NCBI RefSeq assembly: GCF_963668165.1
Contig: NZ_OY764209.1
Location: forward strand, 1,860,001-1,924,000
DNA: 64,000 nt
Direction: 5' to 3'
From: Marispirochaeta sp.
Lineage (GTDB): Bacteria; Spirochaetota; Spirochaetia; JC444; Marispirochaetaceae
In this document: positions 26,199-33,989 of the stretch, piece by piece
Position numbering within the stretch: the stretch's first letter is position 1
How the letters are laid out: each line of letters begins with the position of its first letter
Notes under the pieces: generated by a model
What the model saw: only the letters and a program-made list of their open reading frames with translations
Told to the model about the DNA's origin: nothing
The model's database searches: none
Translations under genes and position numbers: made by a program

Positions 26199-27002
26199 AT
26201 GATTGTATCAGATAGAGCCTTGATCCCAATCCTTATGGATAATAGTGTACATTTGATGAAATCGATAGTACATTCTAGTGTGAATGGTATGGATAATACT
26301 GATGATACACATTTTGAAGAAAACATAAAAAAAAAGTCAATTGAAAATGTAGTTGAGATGATCCGCGGAATGATTGATGCGGGGGTCCTTTCCCCCGGTG
26401 ATCAGCTTGCACCGGAACGAGAGCTTGCTATACAGCTTGGGGTCAGCAGGGCAGCTGTACGGGACGCGATACGGGCTCTCGAACTGATGGGTGAGGTGGA
26501 AACACGGATTGGCGTCGGCGGAGGAACTTTTATTTGCAATATTACCTTCAATCACGCACTTAATACGGTATTCTCATTATTTCGACGTACGAATCAGATG
26601 CTGTCTGATGTTGTTGAGGTCCGTTTGATTCTTGAAACCCGTTCTGCTGCCCTGGCAGCGGAGCGACGGACGGAGAGGGATCTCAATTCCATCGATTCGG
26701 CCCTGCACAATATGGCTGATGATATTATTGCCGGCAGTATTGGAATTCGGCCCGACCATGCTTTCCATCTGGCAATTGCCAAAGCATCGGGAAACGAGTT
26801 TCTTTATGGGCTTTCTCAACTGGTGGAAGATATGATTGTGCAGACACGTAAGCAGACTCTTTCTCGCAGGGGTGTCCCATCTGAGGCCTTGGAGGATCAT
26901 GAGAAAATTGCTCAGGCTATTCGTTGCGGAGATGCCCCGCTGGCGGAAAATCTGATGAGGGAACATCTGTTAAAAGCATATAAGATAAGTAAGGAAAGCT
27001 GA
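26199..27002 (+). CDS. GntR-family (FadR subfamily) transcriptional regulator
   Basis: Repressor of the FadR subfamily: N-terminal winged helix ('SPGDQLAPERELAIQLGVSR', 'AVRDAIRALELMGEVETR') and an all-helical effector domain with metal-ligand-like residues ('DHAFHLAIAKASGNEFLYGL'). The start is uncertain. ATGs at 26199, 26235, 26256 and 26289 are in frame and none has a clear ribosome binding site; homology begins near 'KKSIENVVEMI' (about 26328). The 5' part contains repeated TATGGATAATA and GTACATT elements that may be operators. It lies four bases after the first SDR gene and before the second, and likely controls them. Confidence 0.85.
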   Translation: MIVSDRALIPILMDNSVHLMKSIVHSSVNGMDNTDDTHFEENIKKKSIENVVEMIRGMIDAGVLSPGDQLAPERELAIQLGVSRAAVRDAIRALELMGEVETRIGVGGGTFICNITFNHALNTVFSLFRRTNQMLSDVVEVRLILETRSAALAAERRTERDLNSIDSALHNMADDIIAGSIGIRPDHAFHLAIAKASGNEFLYGLSQLVEDMIVQTRKQTLSRRGVPSEALEDHEKIAQAIRCGDAPLAENLMREHLLKAYKISKES

Positions 27003-27093
27003 GCAACCGGTGTACTGTATCGCAATTATGGATACTGTTGAACCTGGACTCTTTCTGGTGATGATTGGAAGTAGTGTAATCGGGAGTACAGTA

Positions 27094-27909
27094 ATGGAAC
27101 GGTGCCACAGTAACAAGAGTGCCCTGATCTTCGGCGCGGCCTCGGGGATCGGAAGAGGGGTCGCCCTTCGTCTTGCGTCAGAGGGGGCAAAAATAGTCCT
27201 TGCGGATATCGATGAGGAGAAATTACTGCAGACCGAGGAGGAGTGCAGAGACTTGGGGGCCGAAGCTGTTTTTGTGCGGACGGATATCAGCTCTGTTGAT
27301 GAGATCCGCAGGGCGGTTATGTCTATCGTCGAAACCTTCGGAAGGCTTGATAGTATGGTAAATGCTGCTGGAATCGTGCAGAGCCGGGCTTTTCTGGAGG
27401 TTGAAGAAGCGGACTGGGACAAAATCATTGCCATCAATCAGAAGGGAACGGCCTTCGCCTGCCGGATCGCGGGGCAGCAGATGGTGGATCAGTGTAAGAG
27501 AACCCTGGAGAATGAAAGAGCCTTGTGTAACGGCAAGATTGTTAACTTTTCTTCCATTGCGGGAAGAAGGGGCCGCTCCTTCCAGCTCCATTATGCCGCT
27601 TCAAAGGCGGCCATAATCAGCATAACCCAGTCTGCGGCTACGGCCCTTGCCCCTTATGGTATCAATGTCAACGCTGTTTCGCCGAGTGTCGTCAATACCC
27701 CCATGTGGGACCGGAGCATCCAGGGCAAGGCGAAAACCCTTGGGGTTTCCATTGAGGAAGCCACTGAAGAGATGGTCGGAAAAATCCCCCTTGGAAGGAT
27801 CGGGACCGTTGAAGATATTGCCGCCGCTGTCAGCTTTCTCTGTTCCGAAGACGCCGACTTTATTACCGGGCAGACCCTGAATGTGGACGGCGGATACGAG
27901 ATGGATTGA
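27094..27909 (+). CDS. Short-chain dehydrogenase/reductase
   Basis: Second SDR of the cluster, about 271 residues. 'IFGAASGIGRGVALRLASEG' is the nucleotide-binding loop (about 11-30), 'NAAGIVQS' and 'NFSSIAGRRG' carry structural and catalytic residues, and 'YAASKAA' holds the Y-x-x-x-K pair; the end is 'GQTLNVDGGYEMD'. The start at ATG 27094 has CGGGAG nine bases upstream; the longer frame to 27010 adds unrelated residues. The length and 'SPSVVNTPMWD' resemble sorbitol/galactitol dehydrogenases. Substrate not known. Confidence 0.88.
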   Translation: MERCHSNKSALIFGAASGIGRGVALRLASEGAKIVLADIDEEKLLQTEEECRDLGAEAVFVRTDISSVDEIRRAVMSIVETFGRLDSMVNAAGIVQSRAFLEVEEADWDKIIAINQKGTAFACRIAGQQMVDQCKRTLENERALCNGKIVNFSSIAGRRGRSFQLHYAASKAAIISITQSAATALAPYGINVNAVSPSVVNTPMWDRSIQGKAKTLGVSIEEATEEMVGKIPLGRIGTVEDIAAAVSFLCSEDADFITGQTLNVDGGYEMD

Positions 27910-27973
27910 ATATATGACCAGCAAGCTATATGTAGCTTGGTATAGGAAACTGCACAGTGGTATAATGTGCTTA

Positions 27974-28666
27974 CTATTCGTAATCCAAGACTTCTTTTTC
28001 TGAACGAATGGATTCAATGGTTTCATTTTGTACATCGGAAATATGTTCTTTAAGAATATCGAGAGCTCTCCCTAAATCGCCATTGGTTAAGCACTCAGTT
28101 ATTCCTGTATGCCTTTTCATTGCATGCTCGATATTCTGTTTATAAAATGTCTTGGTTCTGAATAACTCGATCTGGCTTCGAATCGATTCATAGTAAGCTC
28201 GTAACCGGTTATTGTTTGCATATGTACTAAATGTCGAGTGAAAGTGCCGATCATATTCCAGAAAATCTTCGAATTGTATATTTTGCATTGCTGGGAGTAT
28301 CGATGCATCTAATTTTTTCAATGATTCGACCAACTTGTCTTTGTTTTTACTATATGCAAGTGTACAGAGCGTATTCTCAATCATTAACCGTATTTCTGTT
28401 ACTTCGACTACGTCATCCTCTGTCGGTATGGATACAAAACTACCTTTATTCGGGATAATTCTTACTAAACGTTCCATAGATAAGCGGTCAATAGCTTTCA
28501 CAACAGGAGAGCGACTTATCCCATATGATCCTGCAAGACTAATTACATTCAATCTTGCCCCCCAACTTATTTTTCCTACTAGAATGTCATGTTTTATTCT
28601 TTTATAGCATTCATCAGCTAATGATGCGATTTCTATCTTATCCGATGACGTTGATAACTCCTGCAT
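27974..28666 (-). CDS. GntR-family transcriptional regulator of the aldolase/TRAP locus
   Basis: GntR/FadR-type regulator of 230 residues. The winged helix has 'RLNVISLAGSYGISRSPVVK' (about 38-57) and 'VRIIPNKGSFVSIPTEDDV'; the C-terminal effector domain includes 'DRHFHSTFSTYANNNRL'. GGAG lies six bases before its ATG. It is divergent from the aldolase-family gene, and the space between them contains a sigma70 promoter overlaid by four CAACATGTTGG-like sites, so it is the likely repressor of that operon and of itself. Confidence 0.88.
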   Translation of the reverse strand: MQELSTSSDKIEIASLADECYKRIKHDILVGKISWGARLNVISLAGSYGISRSPVVKAIDRLSMERLVRIIPNKGSFVSIPTEDDVVEVTEIRLMIENTLCTLAYSKNKDKLVESLKKLDASILPAMQNIQFEDFLEYDRHFHSTFSTYANNNRLRAYYESIRSQIELFRTKTFYKQNIEHAMKRHTGITECLTNGDLGRALDILKEHISDVQNETIESIRSEKEVLDYE

Positions 28667-28718
28667 AACAGCTCCATTACAAATATGTCAGTTATTATAC
28701 ATTATTTTCTTTAAAATG

Positions 28719-28790
28719 CAACATGTTGGATGTTGACATGTTGGAGTTGTGTGATATAATCCCAACATATTGTATGCGACATGTTGGGCG
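28719..28790 (+). promoter_or_regulatory. Sigma70 promoter with four GntR-type operator repeats
   Basis: TTGACA at 28733-28738 and TATAAT at 28755-28760 are separated by 16 bases, both perfect consensus hexamers. Around them lie four related sites: CAACATGTTGGA (28719-28730), ACATGTTGGA (28736-28745, overlapping the -35), inverted CCCAACATAT (28761-28770, just after the -10) and ACATGTTGGG (28779-28788). The core CAACATGTTG is a perfect 10-bp palindrome. Binding would block RNA polymerase. The divergent GntR regulator is the natural ligand. Confidence 0.8.
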
Positions 28791-28823
28791 CAATATTTTA
28801 AGTTCAAACTCCAGGAGGATGAA

Positions 28824-29747
28824 ATGTATCAACCAAAGGGTATTATTCCTGCAATGCTTTCGGTCTTTAATAAAGACGGAAGTATTGATATTCAGGGCCA
28901 GAAGGCGTACGTCGAATGGCTGATCAAGAAAGGTGTTCATGGGCTTTCCCCGGTCGGTAGTACTGGTGAGGGAGCAGCGATGAATGATGAAGAGCGGTTA
29001 CAAGTAATCAAGGCTACTGTTGAACAGGCTAACGGTCGTGTACCAGTTGTAGCTGGAGTCATCCATTATTCTACTATGTTGGGTGTTGATCTGGCAAAAT
29101 CAGCCATAGATGCAGGAGCAGATGCGCTCATGGTCCTGCTGCCCTACTACTACAAACCAACCATACCAGATGCGCTTGATTATCTTCGTTCAGTATCCAA
29201 AGCTGTAAACATGCCTTTGTGTGTTTACAACAATCCCTGGTTTGCAGGTTTCGAATTGAGTCCCGCTCTTGTTAAGCAGCTTGCTGATGAGGGGGTTGTG
29301 AACTCGATAAAGGCAGCCCATGGCGATCCCATGCGGGTGAACTACATCAAATATCTCTGTGGCGAGAAAGTCTCGACCCTCTACGGGCATGATTACTCTC
29401 CTCTTGAAGCATTTGCGGTAGGTGGGGACGGGTGGCTTTCCGGTCTGCCGAATATCATCCCCGATCTTGCTGTCGATCTGTTTACTGCTGCTACTCAGGA
29501 TAAGGATCTGGTAAAAGCTCAGGCAATATGGAAACGGCTGCAGCCGATCGCCTACTATTTCATGTACGAACGTGTCGGCGATAATGCCTCTCCACACTGG
29601 CTTGCGGTGTTCAAGGAAGCGCTGCGACTTATGGGAGAGGATTTCGGTTTGCCCCGCTTGCCTACAAAGGAGATGAGTCCTGCTGACAAAAAAGTCCTGC
29701 AGAGATATCTGTATCAGGTTTATCCGGATGTGGTAAAGGCTCAATGA
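28824..29747 (+). CDS. DHDPS/N-acetylneuraminate lyase family aldolase
   Basis: Class I pyruvate-dependent aldolase of the DapA/NanA superfamily, about 307 residues. Visible are 'SPVGSTGEGAAMNDEER' (about 37-53), the catalytic Tyr in 'CVYNNPWFAG' (about 135) and the Schiff-base Lys in 'VNSIKAAHGD' (about 164). Start at ATG 28824, with AGGAGG seven bases upstream. It is first in an operon with a TRAP transporter and upstream of a PfkB kinase. That company suggests breakdown of an imported 2-keto-sugar acid (sialic acid, or a 2-keto-3-deoxy acid) rather than lysine synthesis. Substrate unproven. Confidence 0.85.
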   Translation: MYQPKGIIPAMLSVFNKDGSIDIQGQKAYVEWLIKKGVHGLSPVGSTGEGAAMNDEERLQVIKATVEQANGRVPVVAGVIHYSTMLGVDLAKSAIDAGADALMVLLPYYYKPTIPDALDYLRSVSKAVNMPLCVYNNPWFAGFELSPALVKQLADEGVVNSIKAAHGDPMRVNYIKYLCGEKVSTLYGHDYSPLEAFAVGGDGWLSGLPNIIPDLAVDLFTAATQDKDLVKAQAIWKRLQPIAYYFMYERVGDNASPHWLAVFKEALRLMGEDFGLPRLPTKEMSPADKKVLQRYLYQVYPDVVKAQ

Positions 29748-29788
29748 CGGTGGATGGTTAGTTATTTACTCTCAAGAGCACTTTAATT

Positions 29789-29819
29789 GAACTGAACAAG
29801 TACAGTTGTGGTTCAGTTC
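29789..29819 (+). other. Stem-loop between aldolase and TRAP binding-protein genes
   Basis: GAACTGAAC and GTTCAGTTC form a perfect 9-bp stem around a 13-base loop, 28 bases before the dctP-type start codon. No T-run follows, so it is more likely an mRNA-processing or stability element than a terminator. Confidence 0.45.
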
Positions 29820-29847
29820 CATATATAACTTCAAAGGAGGAAGTGGC

Positions 29848-30849
29848 ATGAAGAGACTATGCATTTTTATTTTTCTTTCGCTTTTTGTAGTCGGAATGGT
29901 AAAAATTACAGCGGAAGGGCAGAAGGATTCGGGCTTGAGTAAGCCGATTACTATTAAACTTGGACATCTATATGCTCCGGACCATCCGTATACCTCTGCG
30001 ATTAAAGAGTTTGCTGCTGAGGTTAAGGATTTAACGAATGGTCAGCTGGTGATTAAAGATTATCCAGCTGGTCAGCTTGGCAATGAGAAGGATATGTGTG
30101 ACGCAGTCAGCATGAATACTCTTGACATGTCGATCATTGGGCCTGGTGAACTTGCAAAGCGGCACGACCCGATTTTTATTTTTGATGGTCCATATGTTTT
30201 CCGTGATACCAATCATATGCTGAAGACCGCTGCGTCTTCTGTTGGGCAGGAGATGTGGGATTCCCTAGTGGAGAAATCTAATATCAGGGTATTGAATGTA
30301 CTGTATTATGGTAAAAAACATATAACGACATCCCGGCGACCTGTTGAAAATCCGATGGATATGCGTGGATTAAAGTTCCGTGTAATTGACTCTCCCATGA
30401 ATATGGCAATCGCGCGTTCTCTGGGTGCAAGTCCTGTTCCAATGGCTTTTACTGAATTGTATCTAGGTTTGCAACAGGGGGTTGTTGAAGGTCAGGAGAA
30501 CCCGATCCCGACAATCATCAGCCAGAGGCTCTATGAAGTACAAAAATATCTAATTCTTTCTGGTGCCATCTGCCAGGGTGCTACTATCGTGATTTCGGAT
30601 AAGACGTATCAATCTTTATCCTCTGAAAACCAAGAAATACTGAACAATGCCTTGAATGCGATGGTAATTGAGGTGAATGATAAGATCGTTGAGAGCGAGT
30701 TTCATCAGATTGAAGAACTGAAAGAAAAGGGAATGATTGTGATCCAGCCTGATCTTGAACCCTTCCGCGAAGCTACAAAGGTTGTGATAAAAGAGTTTGA
30801 GTCCAAATGGGGTGCTGGATTGTATGAAAGAATACAGGAAGTAAAATGA
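29848..30849 (+). CDS. TRAP transporter solute-binding protein, DctP type
   Basis: Periplasmic binding protein of a TRAP importer, about 333 residues. Signal peptide 'MKRLCIFIFLSLFVVGMVKI' ends before 'TAEGQKDSG'. Family blocks: 'LGHLYAPDHPYTSAIKEFA', 'GQLGNEKDMCDAVSMNTLDM', 'MRGLKFRVIDSPMNMA' with the carboxylate-binding Arg, and 'ELYLGLQQGVVEGQENP'. AAAGGAGG lies seven bases before ATG 29848. It forms one operon with DctQ and DctM, and the ligand is a carboxylate, perhaps a sugar acid cleaved by the upstream aldolase. Confidence 0.92.
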   Translation: MKRLCIFIFLSLFVVGMVKITAEGQKDSGLSKPITIKLGHLYAPDHPYTSAIKEFAAEVKDLTNGQLVIKDYPAGQLGNEKDMCDAVSMNTLDMSIIGPGELAKRHDPIFIFDGPYVFRDTNHMLKTAASSVGQEMWDSLVEKSNIRVLNVLYYGKKHITTSRRPVENPMDMRGLKFRVIDSPMNMAIARSLGASPVPMAFTELYLGLQQGVVEGQENPIPTIISQRLYEVQKYLILSGAICQGATIVISDKTYQSLSSENQEILNNALNAMVIEVNDKIVESEFHQIEELKEKGMIVIQPDLEPFREATKVVIKEFESKWGAGLYERIQEVK

Positions 30850-30854
30850 AAAAC

Positions 30855-30884
30855 AATGGCATACCGGTTATCCGGTATGCCATT
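30855..30884 (+). terminator. Perfect 13-bp stem-loop between TRAP binding protein and permease
   Basis: AATGGCATACCGG and CCGGTATGCCATT pair perfectly around a TTAT loop, starting five bases after the dctP-type stop codon. There is no long T-run. It would protect the upstream mRNA from 3' exonucleases or cause partial termination, raising the binding protein over the membrane subunits. It also argues that the next gene starts downstream of it. Confidence 0.7.
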
Positions 30885-30935
30885 ATAGTAGTAAGGTATC
30901 TTCTGGAAAGGCTTAAAAAGGAGAGTTATAGTACT

Positions 30936-31421
30936 ATGTTGAAATCTATCTTCAATCGTATTGAGGAGTATATCGTTGTTGGTTTATTAGCAATTATGTC
31001 GATAGTTCTCGGCTTACAGGTGTTTTTTCGTTATGTATTGAATATGCCTCTCTCCTGGAGCGAAGAGATGGCACGCTATCTTTTTATCTGGATAACATTT
31101 ATTGGCGCGGGATATGGCGTTAAACACCATTATCATATCGAGATGGAGGCTCTGTTTAACTGCTTTCCTGAGTCTTTTCAAAAAATTGTTCTGGTCGTTA
31201 CCAACATTACCTGTATACTTGCTTATGGATGCATAATACCGGACTCAGTTCGATTTGTTGCGAATCAGAGTAAGATTGTTTCTACAGCCATGAAAATCCC
31301 TATGGGATTTGTTTATGTTTCAATTCCTATTGGGTGCTTGATCCTGATTGTACGCCTTGCTATTGATACCGTAGAGATAATTCGACGGCGTGATATCTCA
31401 GAGATTGAGGAAGGCCGATAA
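30936..31421 (+). CDS. TRAP transporter small permease, DctQ type
   Basis: Small membrane subunit of the TRAP importer, about 161 residues with four membrane segments ('YIVVGLLAIMSIVLGLQVFF', 'YLFIWITFIGAGYGVKHHYH', 'IVLVVTNITCILAYGCII', 'VYVSIPIGCLILIVRLAI'). The family motif 'PLSWSEEMARYLFIW' is present. The open frame extends back to 30846, but that part only translates a perfect hairpin; ATG 30936, with AAGGAG upstream, gives the normal DctQ length. The stop overlaps the DctM start at 31421. Confidence 0.88.
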   Translation: MLKSIFNRIEEYIVVGLLAIMSIVLGLQVFFRYVLNMPLSWSEEMARYLFIWITFIGAGYGVKHHYHIEMEALFNCFPESFQKIVLVVTNITCILAYGCIIPDSVRFVANQSKIVSTAMKIPMGFVYVSIPIGCLILIVRLAIDTVEIIRRRDISEIEEGR

Positions 31422-32692
31422 TGATTGTGCTGATAGGTTCTTTTCTTGTTCTTTTATTATTGAAAACGCCAGTTTCCTTTTCAATGTTTGTAAGTTCGAT
31501 CCTGTATCTGCTGACATATGACATTCCTGTGTTAGTTGCGGTGCAGCGGATGGCCTCTGGACCAGATTCTTTTCCGCTTCTTGCTGTTCCGGGGTTTATT
31601 CTTGCGGGTACTATTATGAATACCTCAGGGATCACGGAGCGCCTCTTTAATTTTGCGAACAAATGCGTTGGCCATATTACTGGAGGATTGGGGCATGCGA
31701 ATATTTTTGCCAGTATAATCTTTGCCGGGATGTCCGGGACTGCCATTGCGGATGCTGCTGGAATGGGAGCCGTAGAACTAAAAGCGATGAAGGACCGAGG
31801 ATTTGATGAAGATTTTAGTCTTGCGGTTACCGGTGCATCATCAATAGTTGGTCCTATTATTCCACCGAGTGTTCCCGCTGTTTTATATGGTGTTGTTGCA
31901 AGTGTTTCCATCGGTCGCTTATTTGCTGCCGGATTTATTCCGGGAGTTCTTATGGGTTGTGCGTTAAGTGTGCTTGTATTTATTCAAGCAAAGAAGCGCG
32001 GATATCCCAAGGAATTACGACCGACTGTTAAAGAATTTAGTCTCGCCTTCAAAGATGCTTTCTTTCCCTTGCTTACTCCGGTACTGATTATCGGTGGAAT
32101 ACTGATCGGTGTGTTTACTCCTACCGAGGCTGCGTTCATTACGGTTATCTATTCAATTGTTTTAGGCATTTCCTATCAGTCTATACGAGTCAGGGATTTG
32201 CTTGTCTTTGTCAGAGAAACGGCGAATACAACAGTATCCGTTATGCTGATTGTTGCAAGCTCGGCAGTCTTTGCATGGATTCTTGCAAGTGAGCAAATAC
32301 CGCAGAAACTTGCGGAGGTTTTTCTTGTAGCTTTTCCGAACAAGTATGTTGCCCTTGTAGTTATCAACTTATTTCTTTTAATAGCTGGAAGCTTTATGGA
32401 GACTATTGCGGCAATAACTATCCTGACTCCCGTGTTGCTTCCAGTCGTTCTTGAATTGGGTGTCGATCCAGTCCATTTTGGAATTCTGATGATTCTAAAT
32501 CTGATGATAGGTTTGCTGACCCCTCCGATTGGAATGGTATTATATGTGCTGTCGACTGTCTCGCAAGTTCCATTCGAGAAAATCGCAAAGGCAGTTGTTC
32601 CGTATCTTCTGTTGTTGATTGGCGTTTTATATGTCTTAACGTTTTTACCGGATGTAGTTCTCTGGCTCCCAAATTTAATATTCAACAAATAA
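31421..32692 (+). CDS. TRAP transporter large permease, DctM type
   Basis: Large membrane subunit of the TRAP importer, 423 residues and about 12 membrane segments. Characteristic stretches include 'FPLLAVPGFILAGTIMNTSG', 'SIIFAGMSGTAIADAAGMGA', 'ASSIVGPIIPPSVPAVLYG' and 'LTPPIGMVLYVLSTVSQVP'. Full length is retained. It shares a base with the DctQ stop. Works with the adjacent DctP and DctQ in sodium-coupled uptake of an organic acid. Confidence 0.93.
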   Translation: MIVLIGSFLVLLLLKTPVSFSMFVSSILYLLTYDIPVLVAVQRMASGPDSFPLLAVPGFILAGTIMNTSGITERLFNFANKCVGHITGGLGHANIFASIIFAGMSGTAIADAAGMGAVELKAMKDRGFDEDFSLAVTGASSIVGPIIPPSVPAVLYGVVASVSIGRLFAAGFIPGVLMGCALSVLVFIQAKKRGYPKELRPTVKEFSLAFKDAFFPLLTPVLIIGGILIGVFTPTEAAFITVIYSIVLGISYQSIRVRDLLVFVRETANTTVSVMLIVASSAVFAWILASEQIPQKLAEVFLVAFPNKYVALVVINLFLLIAGSFMETIAAITILTPVLLPVVLELGVDPVHFGILMILNLMIGLLTPPIGMVLYVLSTVSQVPFEKIAKAVVPYLLLLIGVLYVLTFLPDVVLWLPNLIFNK

Positions 32693-33058
32693 AGCAGAGT
32701 TCACTCTGTCCGATATATGGAATACAAGCTGTATCCGGTGTTCCTGTATTCATCTCTTGTTTTATCAACATGTTTGATGCAGAATGTAGATCTTGTGGAC
32801 TCAGATTAAGCGTATGGTCGCAAGTTTAAGTTAATTCACTTTAACTGCTGTATATATTATTCAGTATTTAAGTGCGGAAAATAGGGAACATCGGTTACTT
32901 TATGAACAAGAAAAAAACCGCTATTGTGAATTATAATAGTACTCTCATAGTAGCGAAATAAGCTCTGTTTTTTGATTGTATGGATTCAGGGAACATCCTT
33001 AAAAAATATAAAATGAGATACTTACACATTCTCTTACTCTTCTTTCAAAGGAGTTCAT
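32693..33058. other. Intergenic region before ribokinase gene
   Basis: About 366 bases without a gene. CAACATGTTTG at 32766-32776 resembles the GntR sites at 28719-28788 and may extend that regulon to the kinase. A 7-bp inverted repeat (GAATACA/TGTATTC) lies near 32720-32752. No convincing terminator or RNA gene was seen. AAAGGAG at 33046-33052 is the kinase ribosome binding site. Confidence 0.4.
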
Positions 33059-33979
33059 ATGATACCCCGTTTTTGTTCTATCGGCAGCATAAACATGGAT
33101 CTGGTGGTCCATGTGGGGCGTTTCCCTGAACCGGGTGAGACGTTGACTGGATCGGTGTTCAACACCTTTCCCGGCGGCAAAGGCGCCAATCAGGCGGTTG
33201 CTCTGGCTAAACTGGGGGCGGATATTCACCTGGTCGGTAAGGTTGGCGACGACGCCTTTGGCAGACAGGAATCCGCTTATTTAGCCTCCATTGGGGTTGA
33301 TATTTCCCTGGTTGAGACAGTCCCTGCTTGCTCGACCGGTGTGGCGATTATTGAGGTTGATGGAACGGGAGAGAATCATATCGTCATTGTTCCCGGGGCC
33401 AACGACAGGATGGATACGAACTATATTGAACAGTATCTGAGAAAAAATATGGAAGGTAATCTGTATCTTCTGCAGTTGGAGATTCCGCTGGACACAGTTC
33501 TTTATACCTTGAAGGTGCTGAAAAAGCGTGGAAAGCGTGTTATTCTGGATCCGGCACCGATGCCTTCCGTGGATGAGTTTGAAAAGCTGCTTGCATATAC
33601 CGATATTGTTACACCGAACGAAACGGAGATCCAGCTTTTTACCGGCATTGAGATTACTGGACTTGAAACCGCGGAGAAGGCCGGCAGGGTTTTGCTGGAA
33701 CATGGTGGTTCCGTGGTTATAATCAAAGCCGGTGGTAAGGGCGCGTATATTGTAAGCAATGAAGGAGTCCAACATGTGCCTGCGTTCCCCGTCAAGGTTA
33801 CTGACACAACCGGTGCAGGCGATTCCTTCAATGCCGGATTGGCGTATGCTCTTGGACAGGGATGGTCCATGAACGAAGCGGTCCGCTTTGCTTCCGCCGT
33901 CGGTGGTCTCGCCTGTACTGCTTACGGCGCCCAGAGTTCGATGCCAAGCTTGTCTGCAGTGAAAAAGCTGATTGGTTGA
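33059..33979 (+). CDS. rbsK: PfkB-family carbohydrate kinase, ribokinase-like
   Basis: Sugar kinase of 306 residues. The two PfkB signatures are present: 'FPGGKGANQAVALAKLG' (about 39-55) and 'DTTGAGDSFNAGLAYAL' (about 245-261, with the catalytic Asp in G-A-G-D). The N-terminal 'GSINMDLVVHVGRFPEPGET' is typical of ribokinase itself. It sits downstream of the aldolase/TRAP operon with its own leader, so it may phosphorylate a product of that pathway or ribose. The gene symbol rests on overall resemblance; another PfkB kinase is possible. It converges on arginine deiminase. Confidence 0.85.
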   Translation: MIPRFCSIGSINMDLVVHVGRFPEPGETLTGSVFNTFPGGKGANQAVALAKLGADIHLVGKVGDDAFGRQESAYLASIGVDISLVETVPACSTGVAIIEVDGTGENHIVIVPGANDRMDTNYIEQYLRKNMEGNLYLLQLEIPLDTVLYTLKVLKKRGKRVILDPAPMPSVDEFEKLLAYTDIVTPNETEIQLFTGIEITGLETAEKAGRVLLEHGGSVVIIKAGGKGAYIVSNEGVQHVPAFPVKVTDTTGAGDSFNAGLAYALGQGWSMNEAVRFASAVGGLACTAYGAQSSMPSLSAVKKLIG

Positions 33980-33989
33980 ATCGGGCAGT

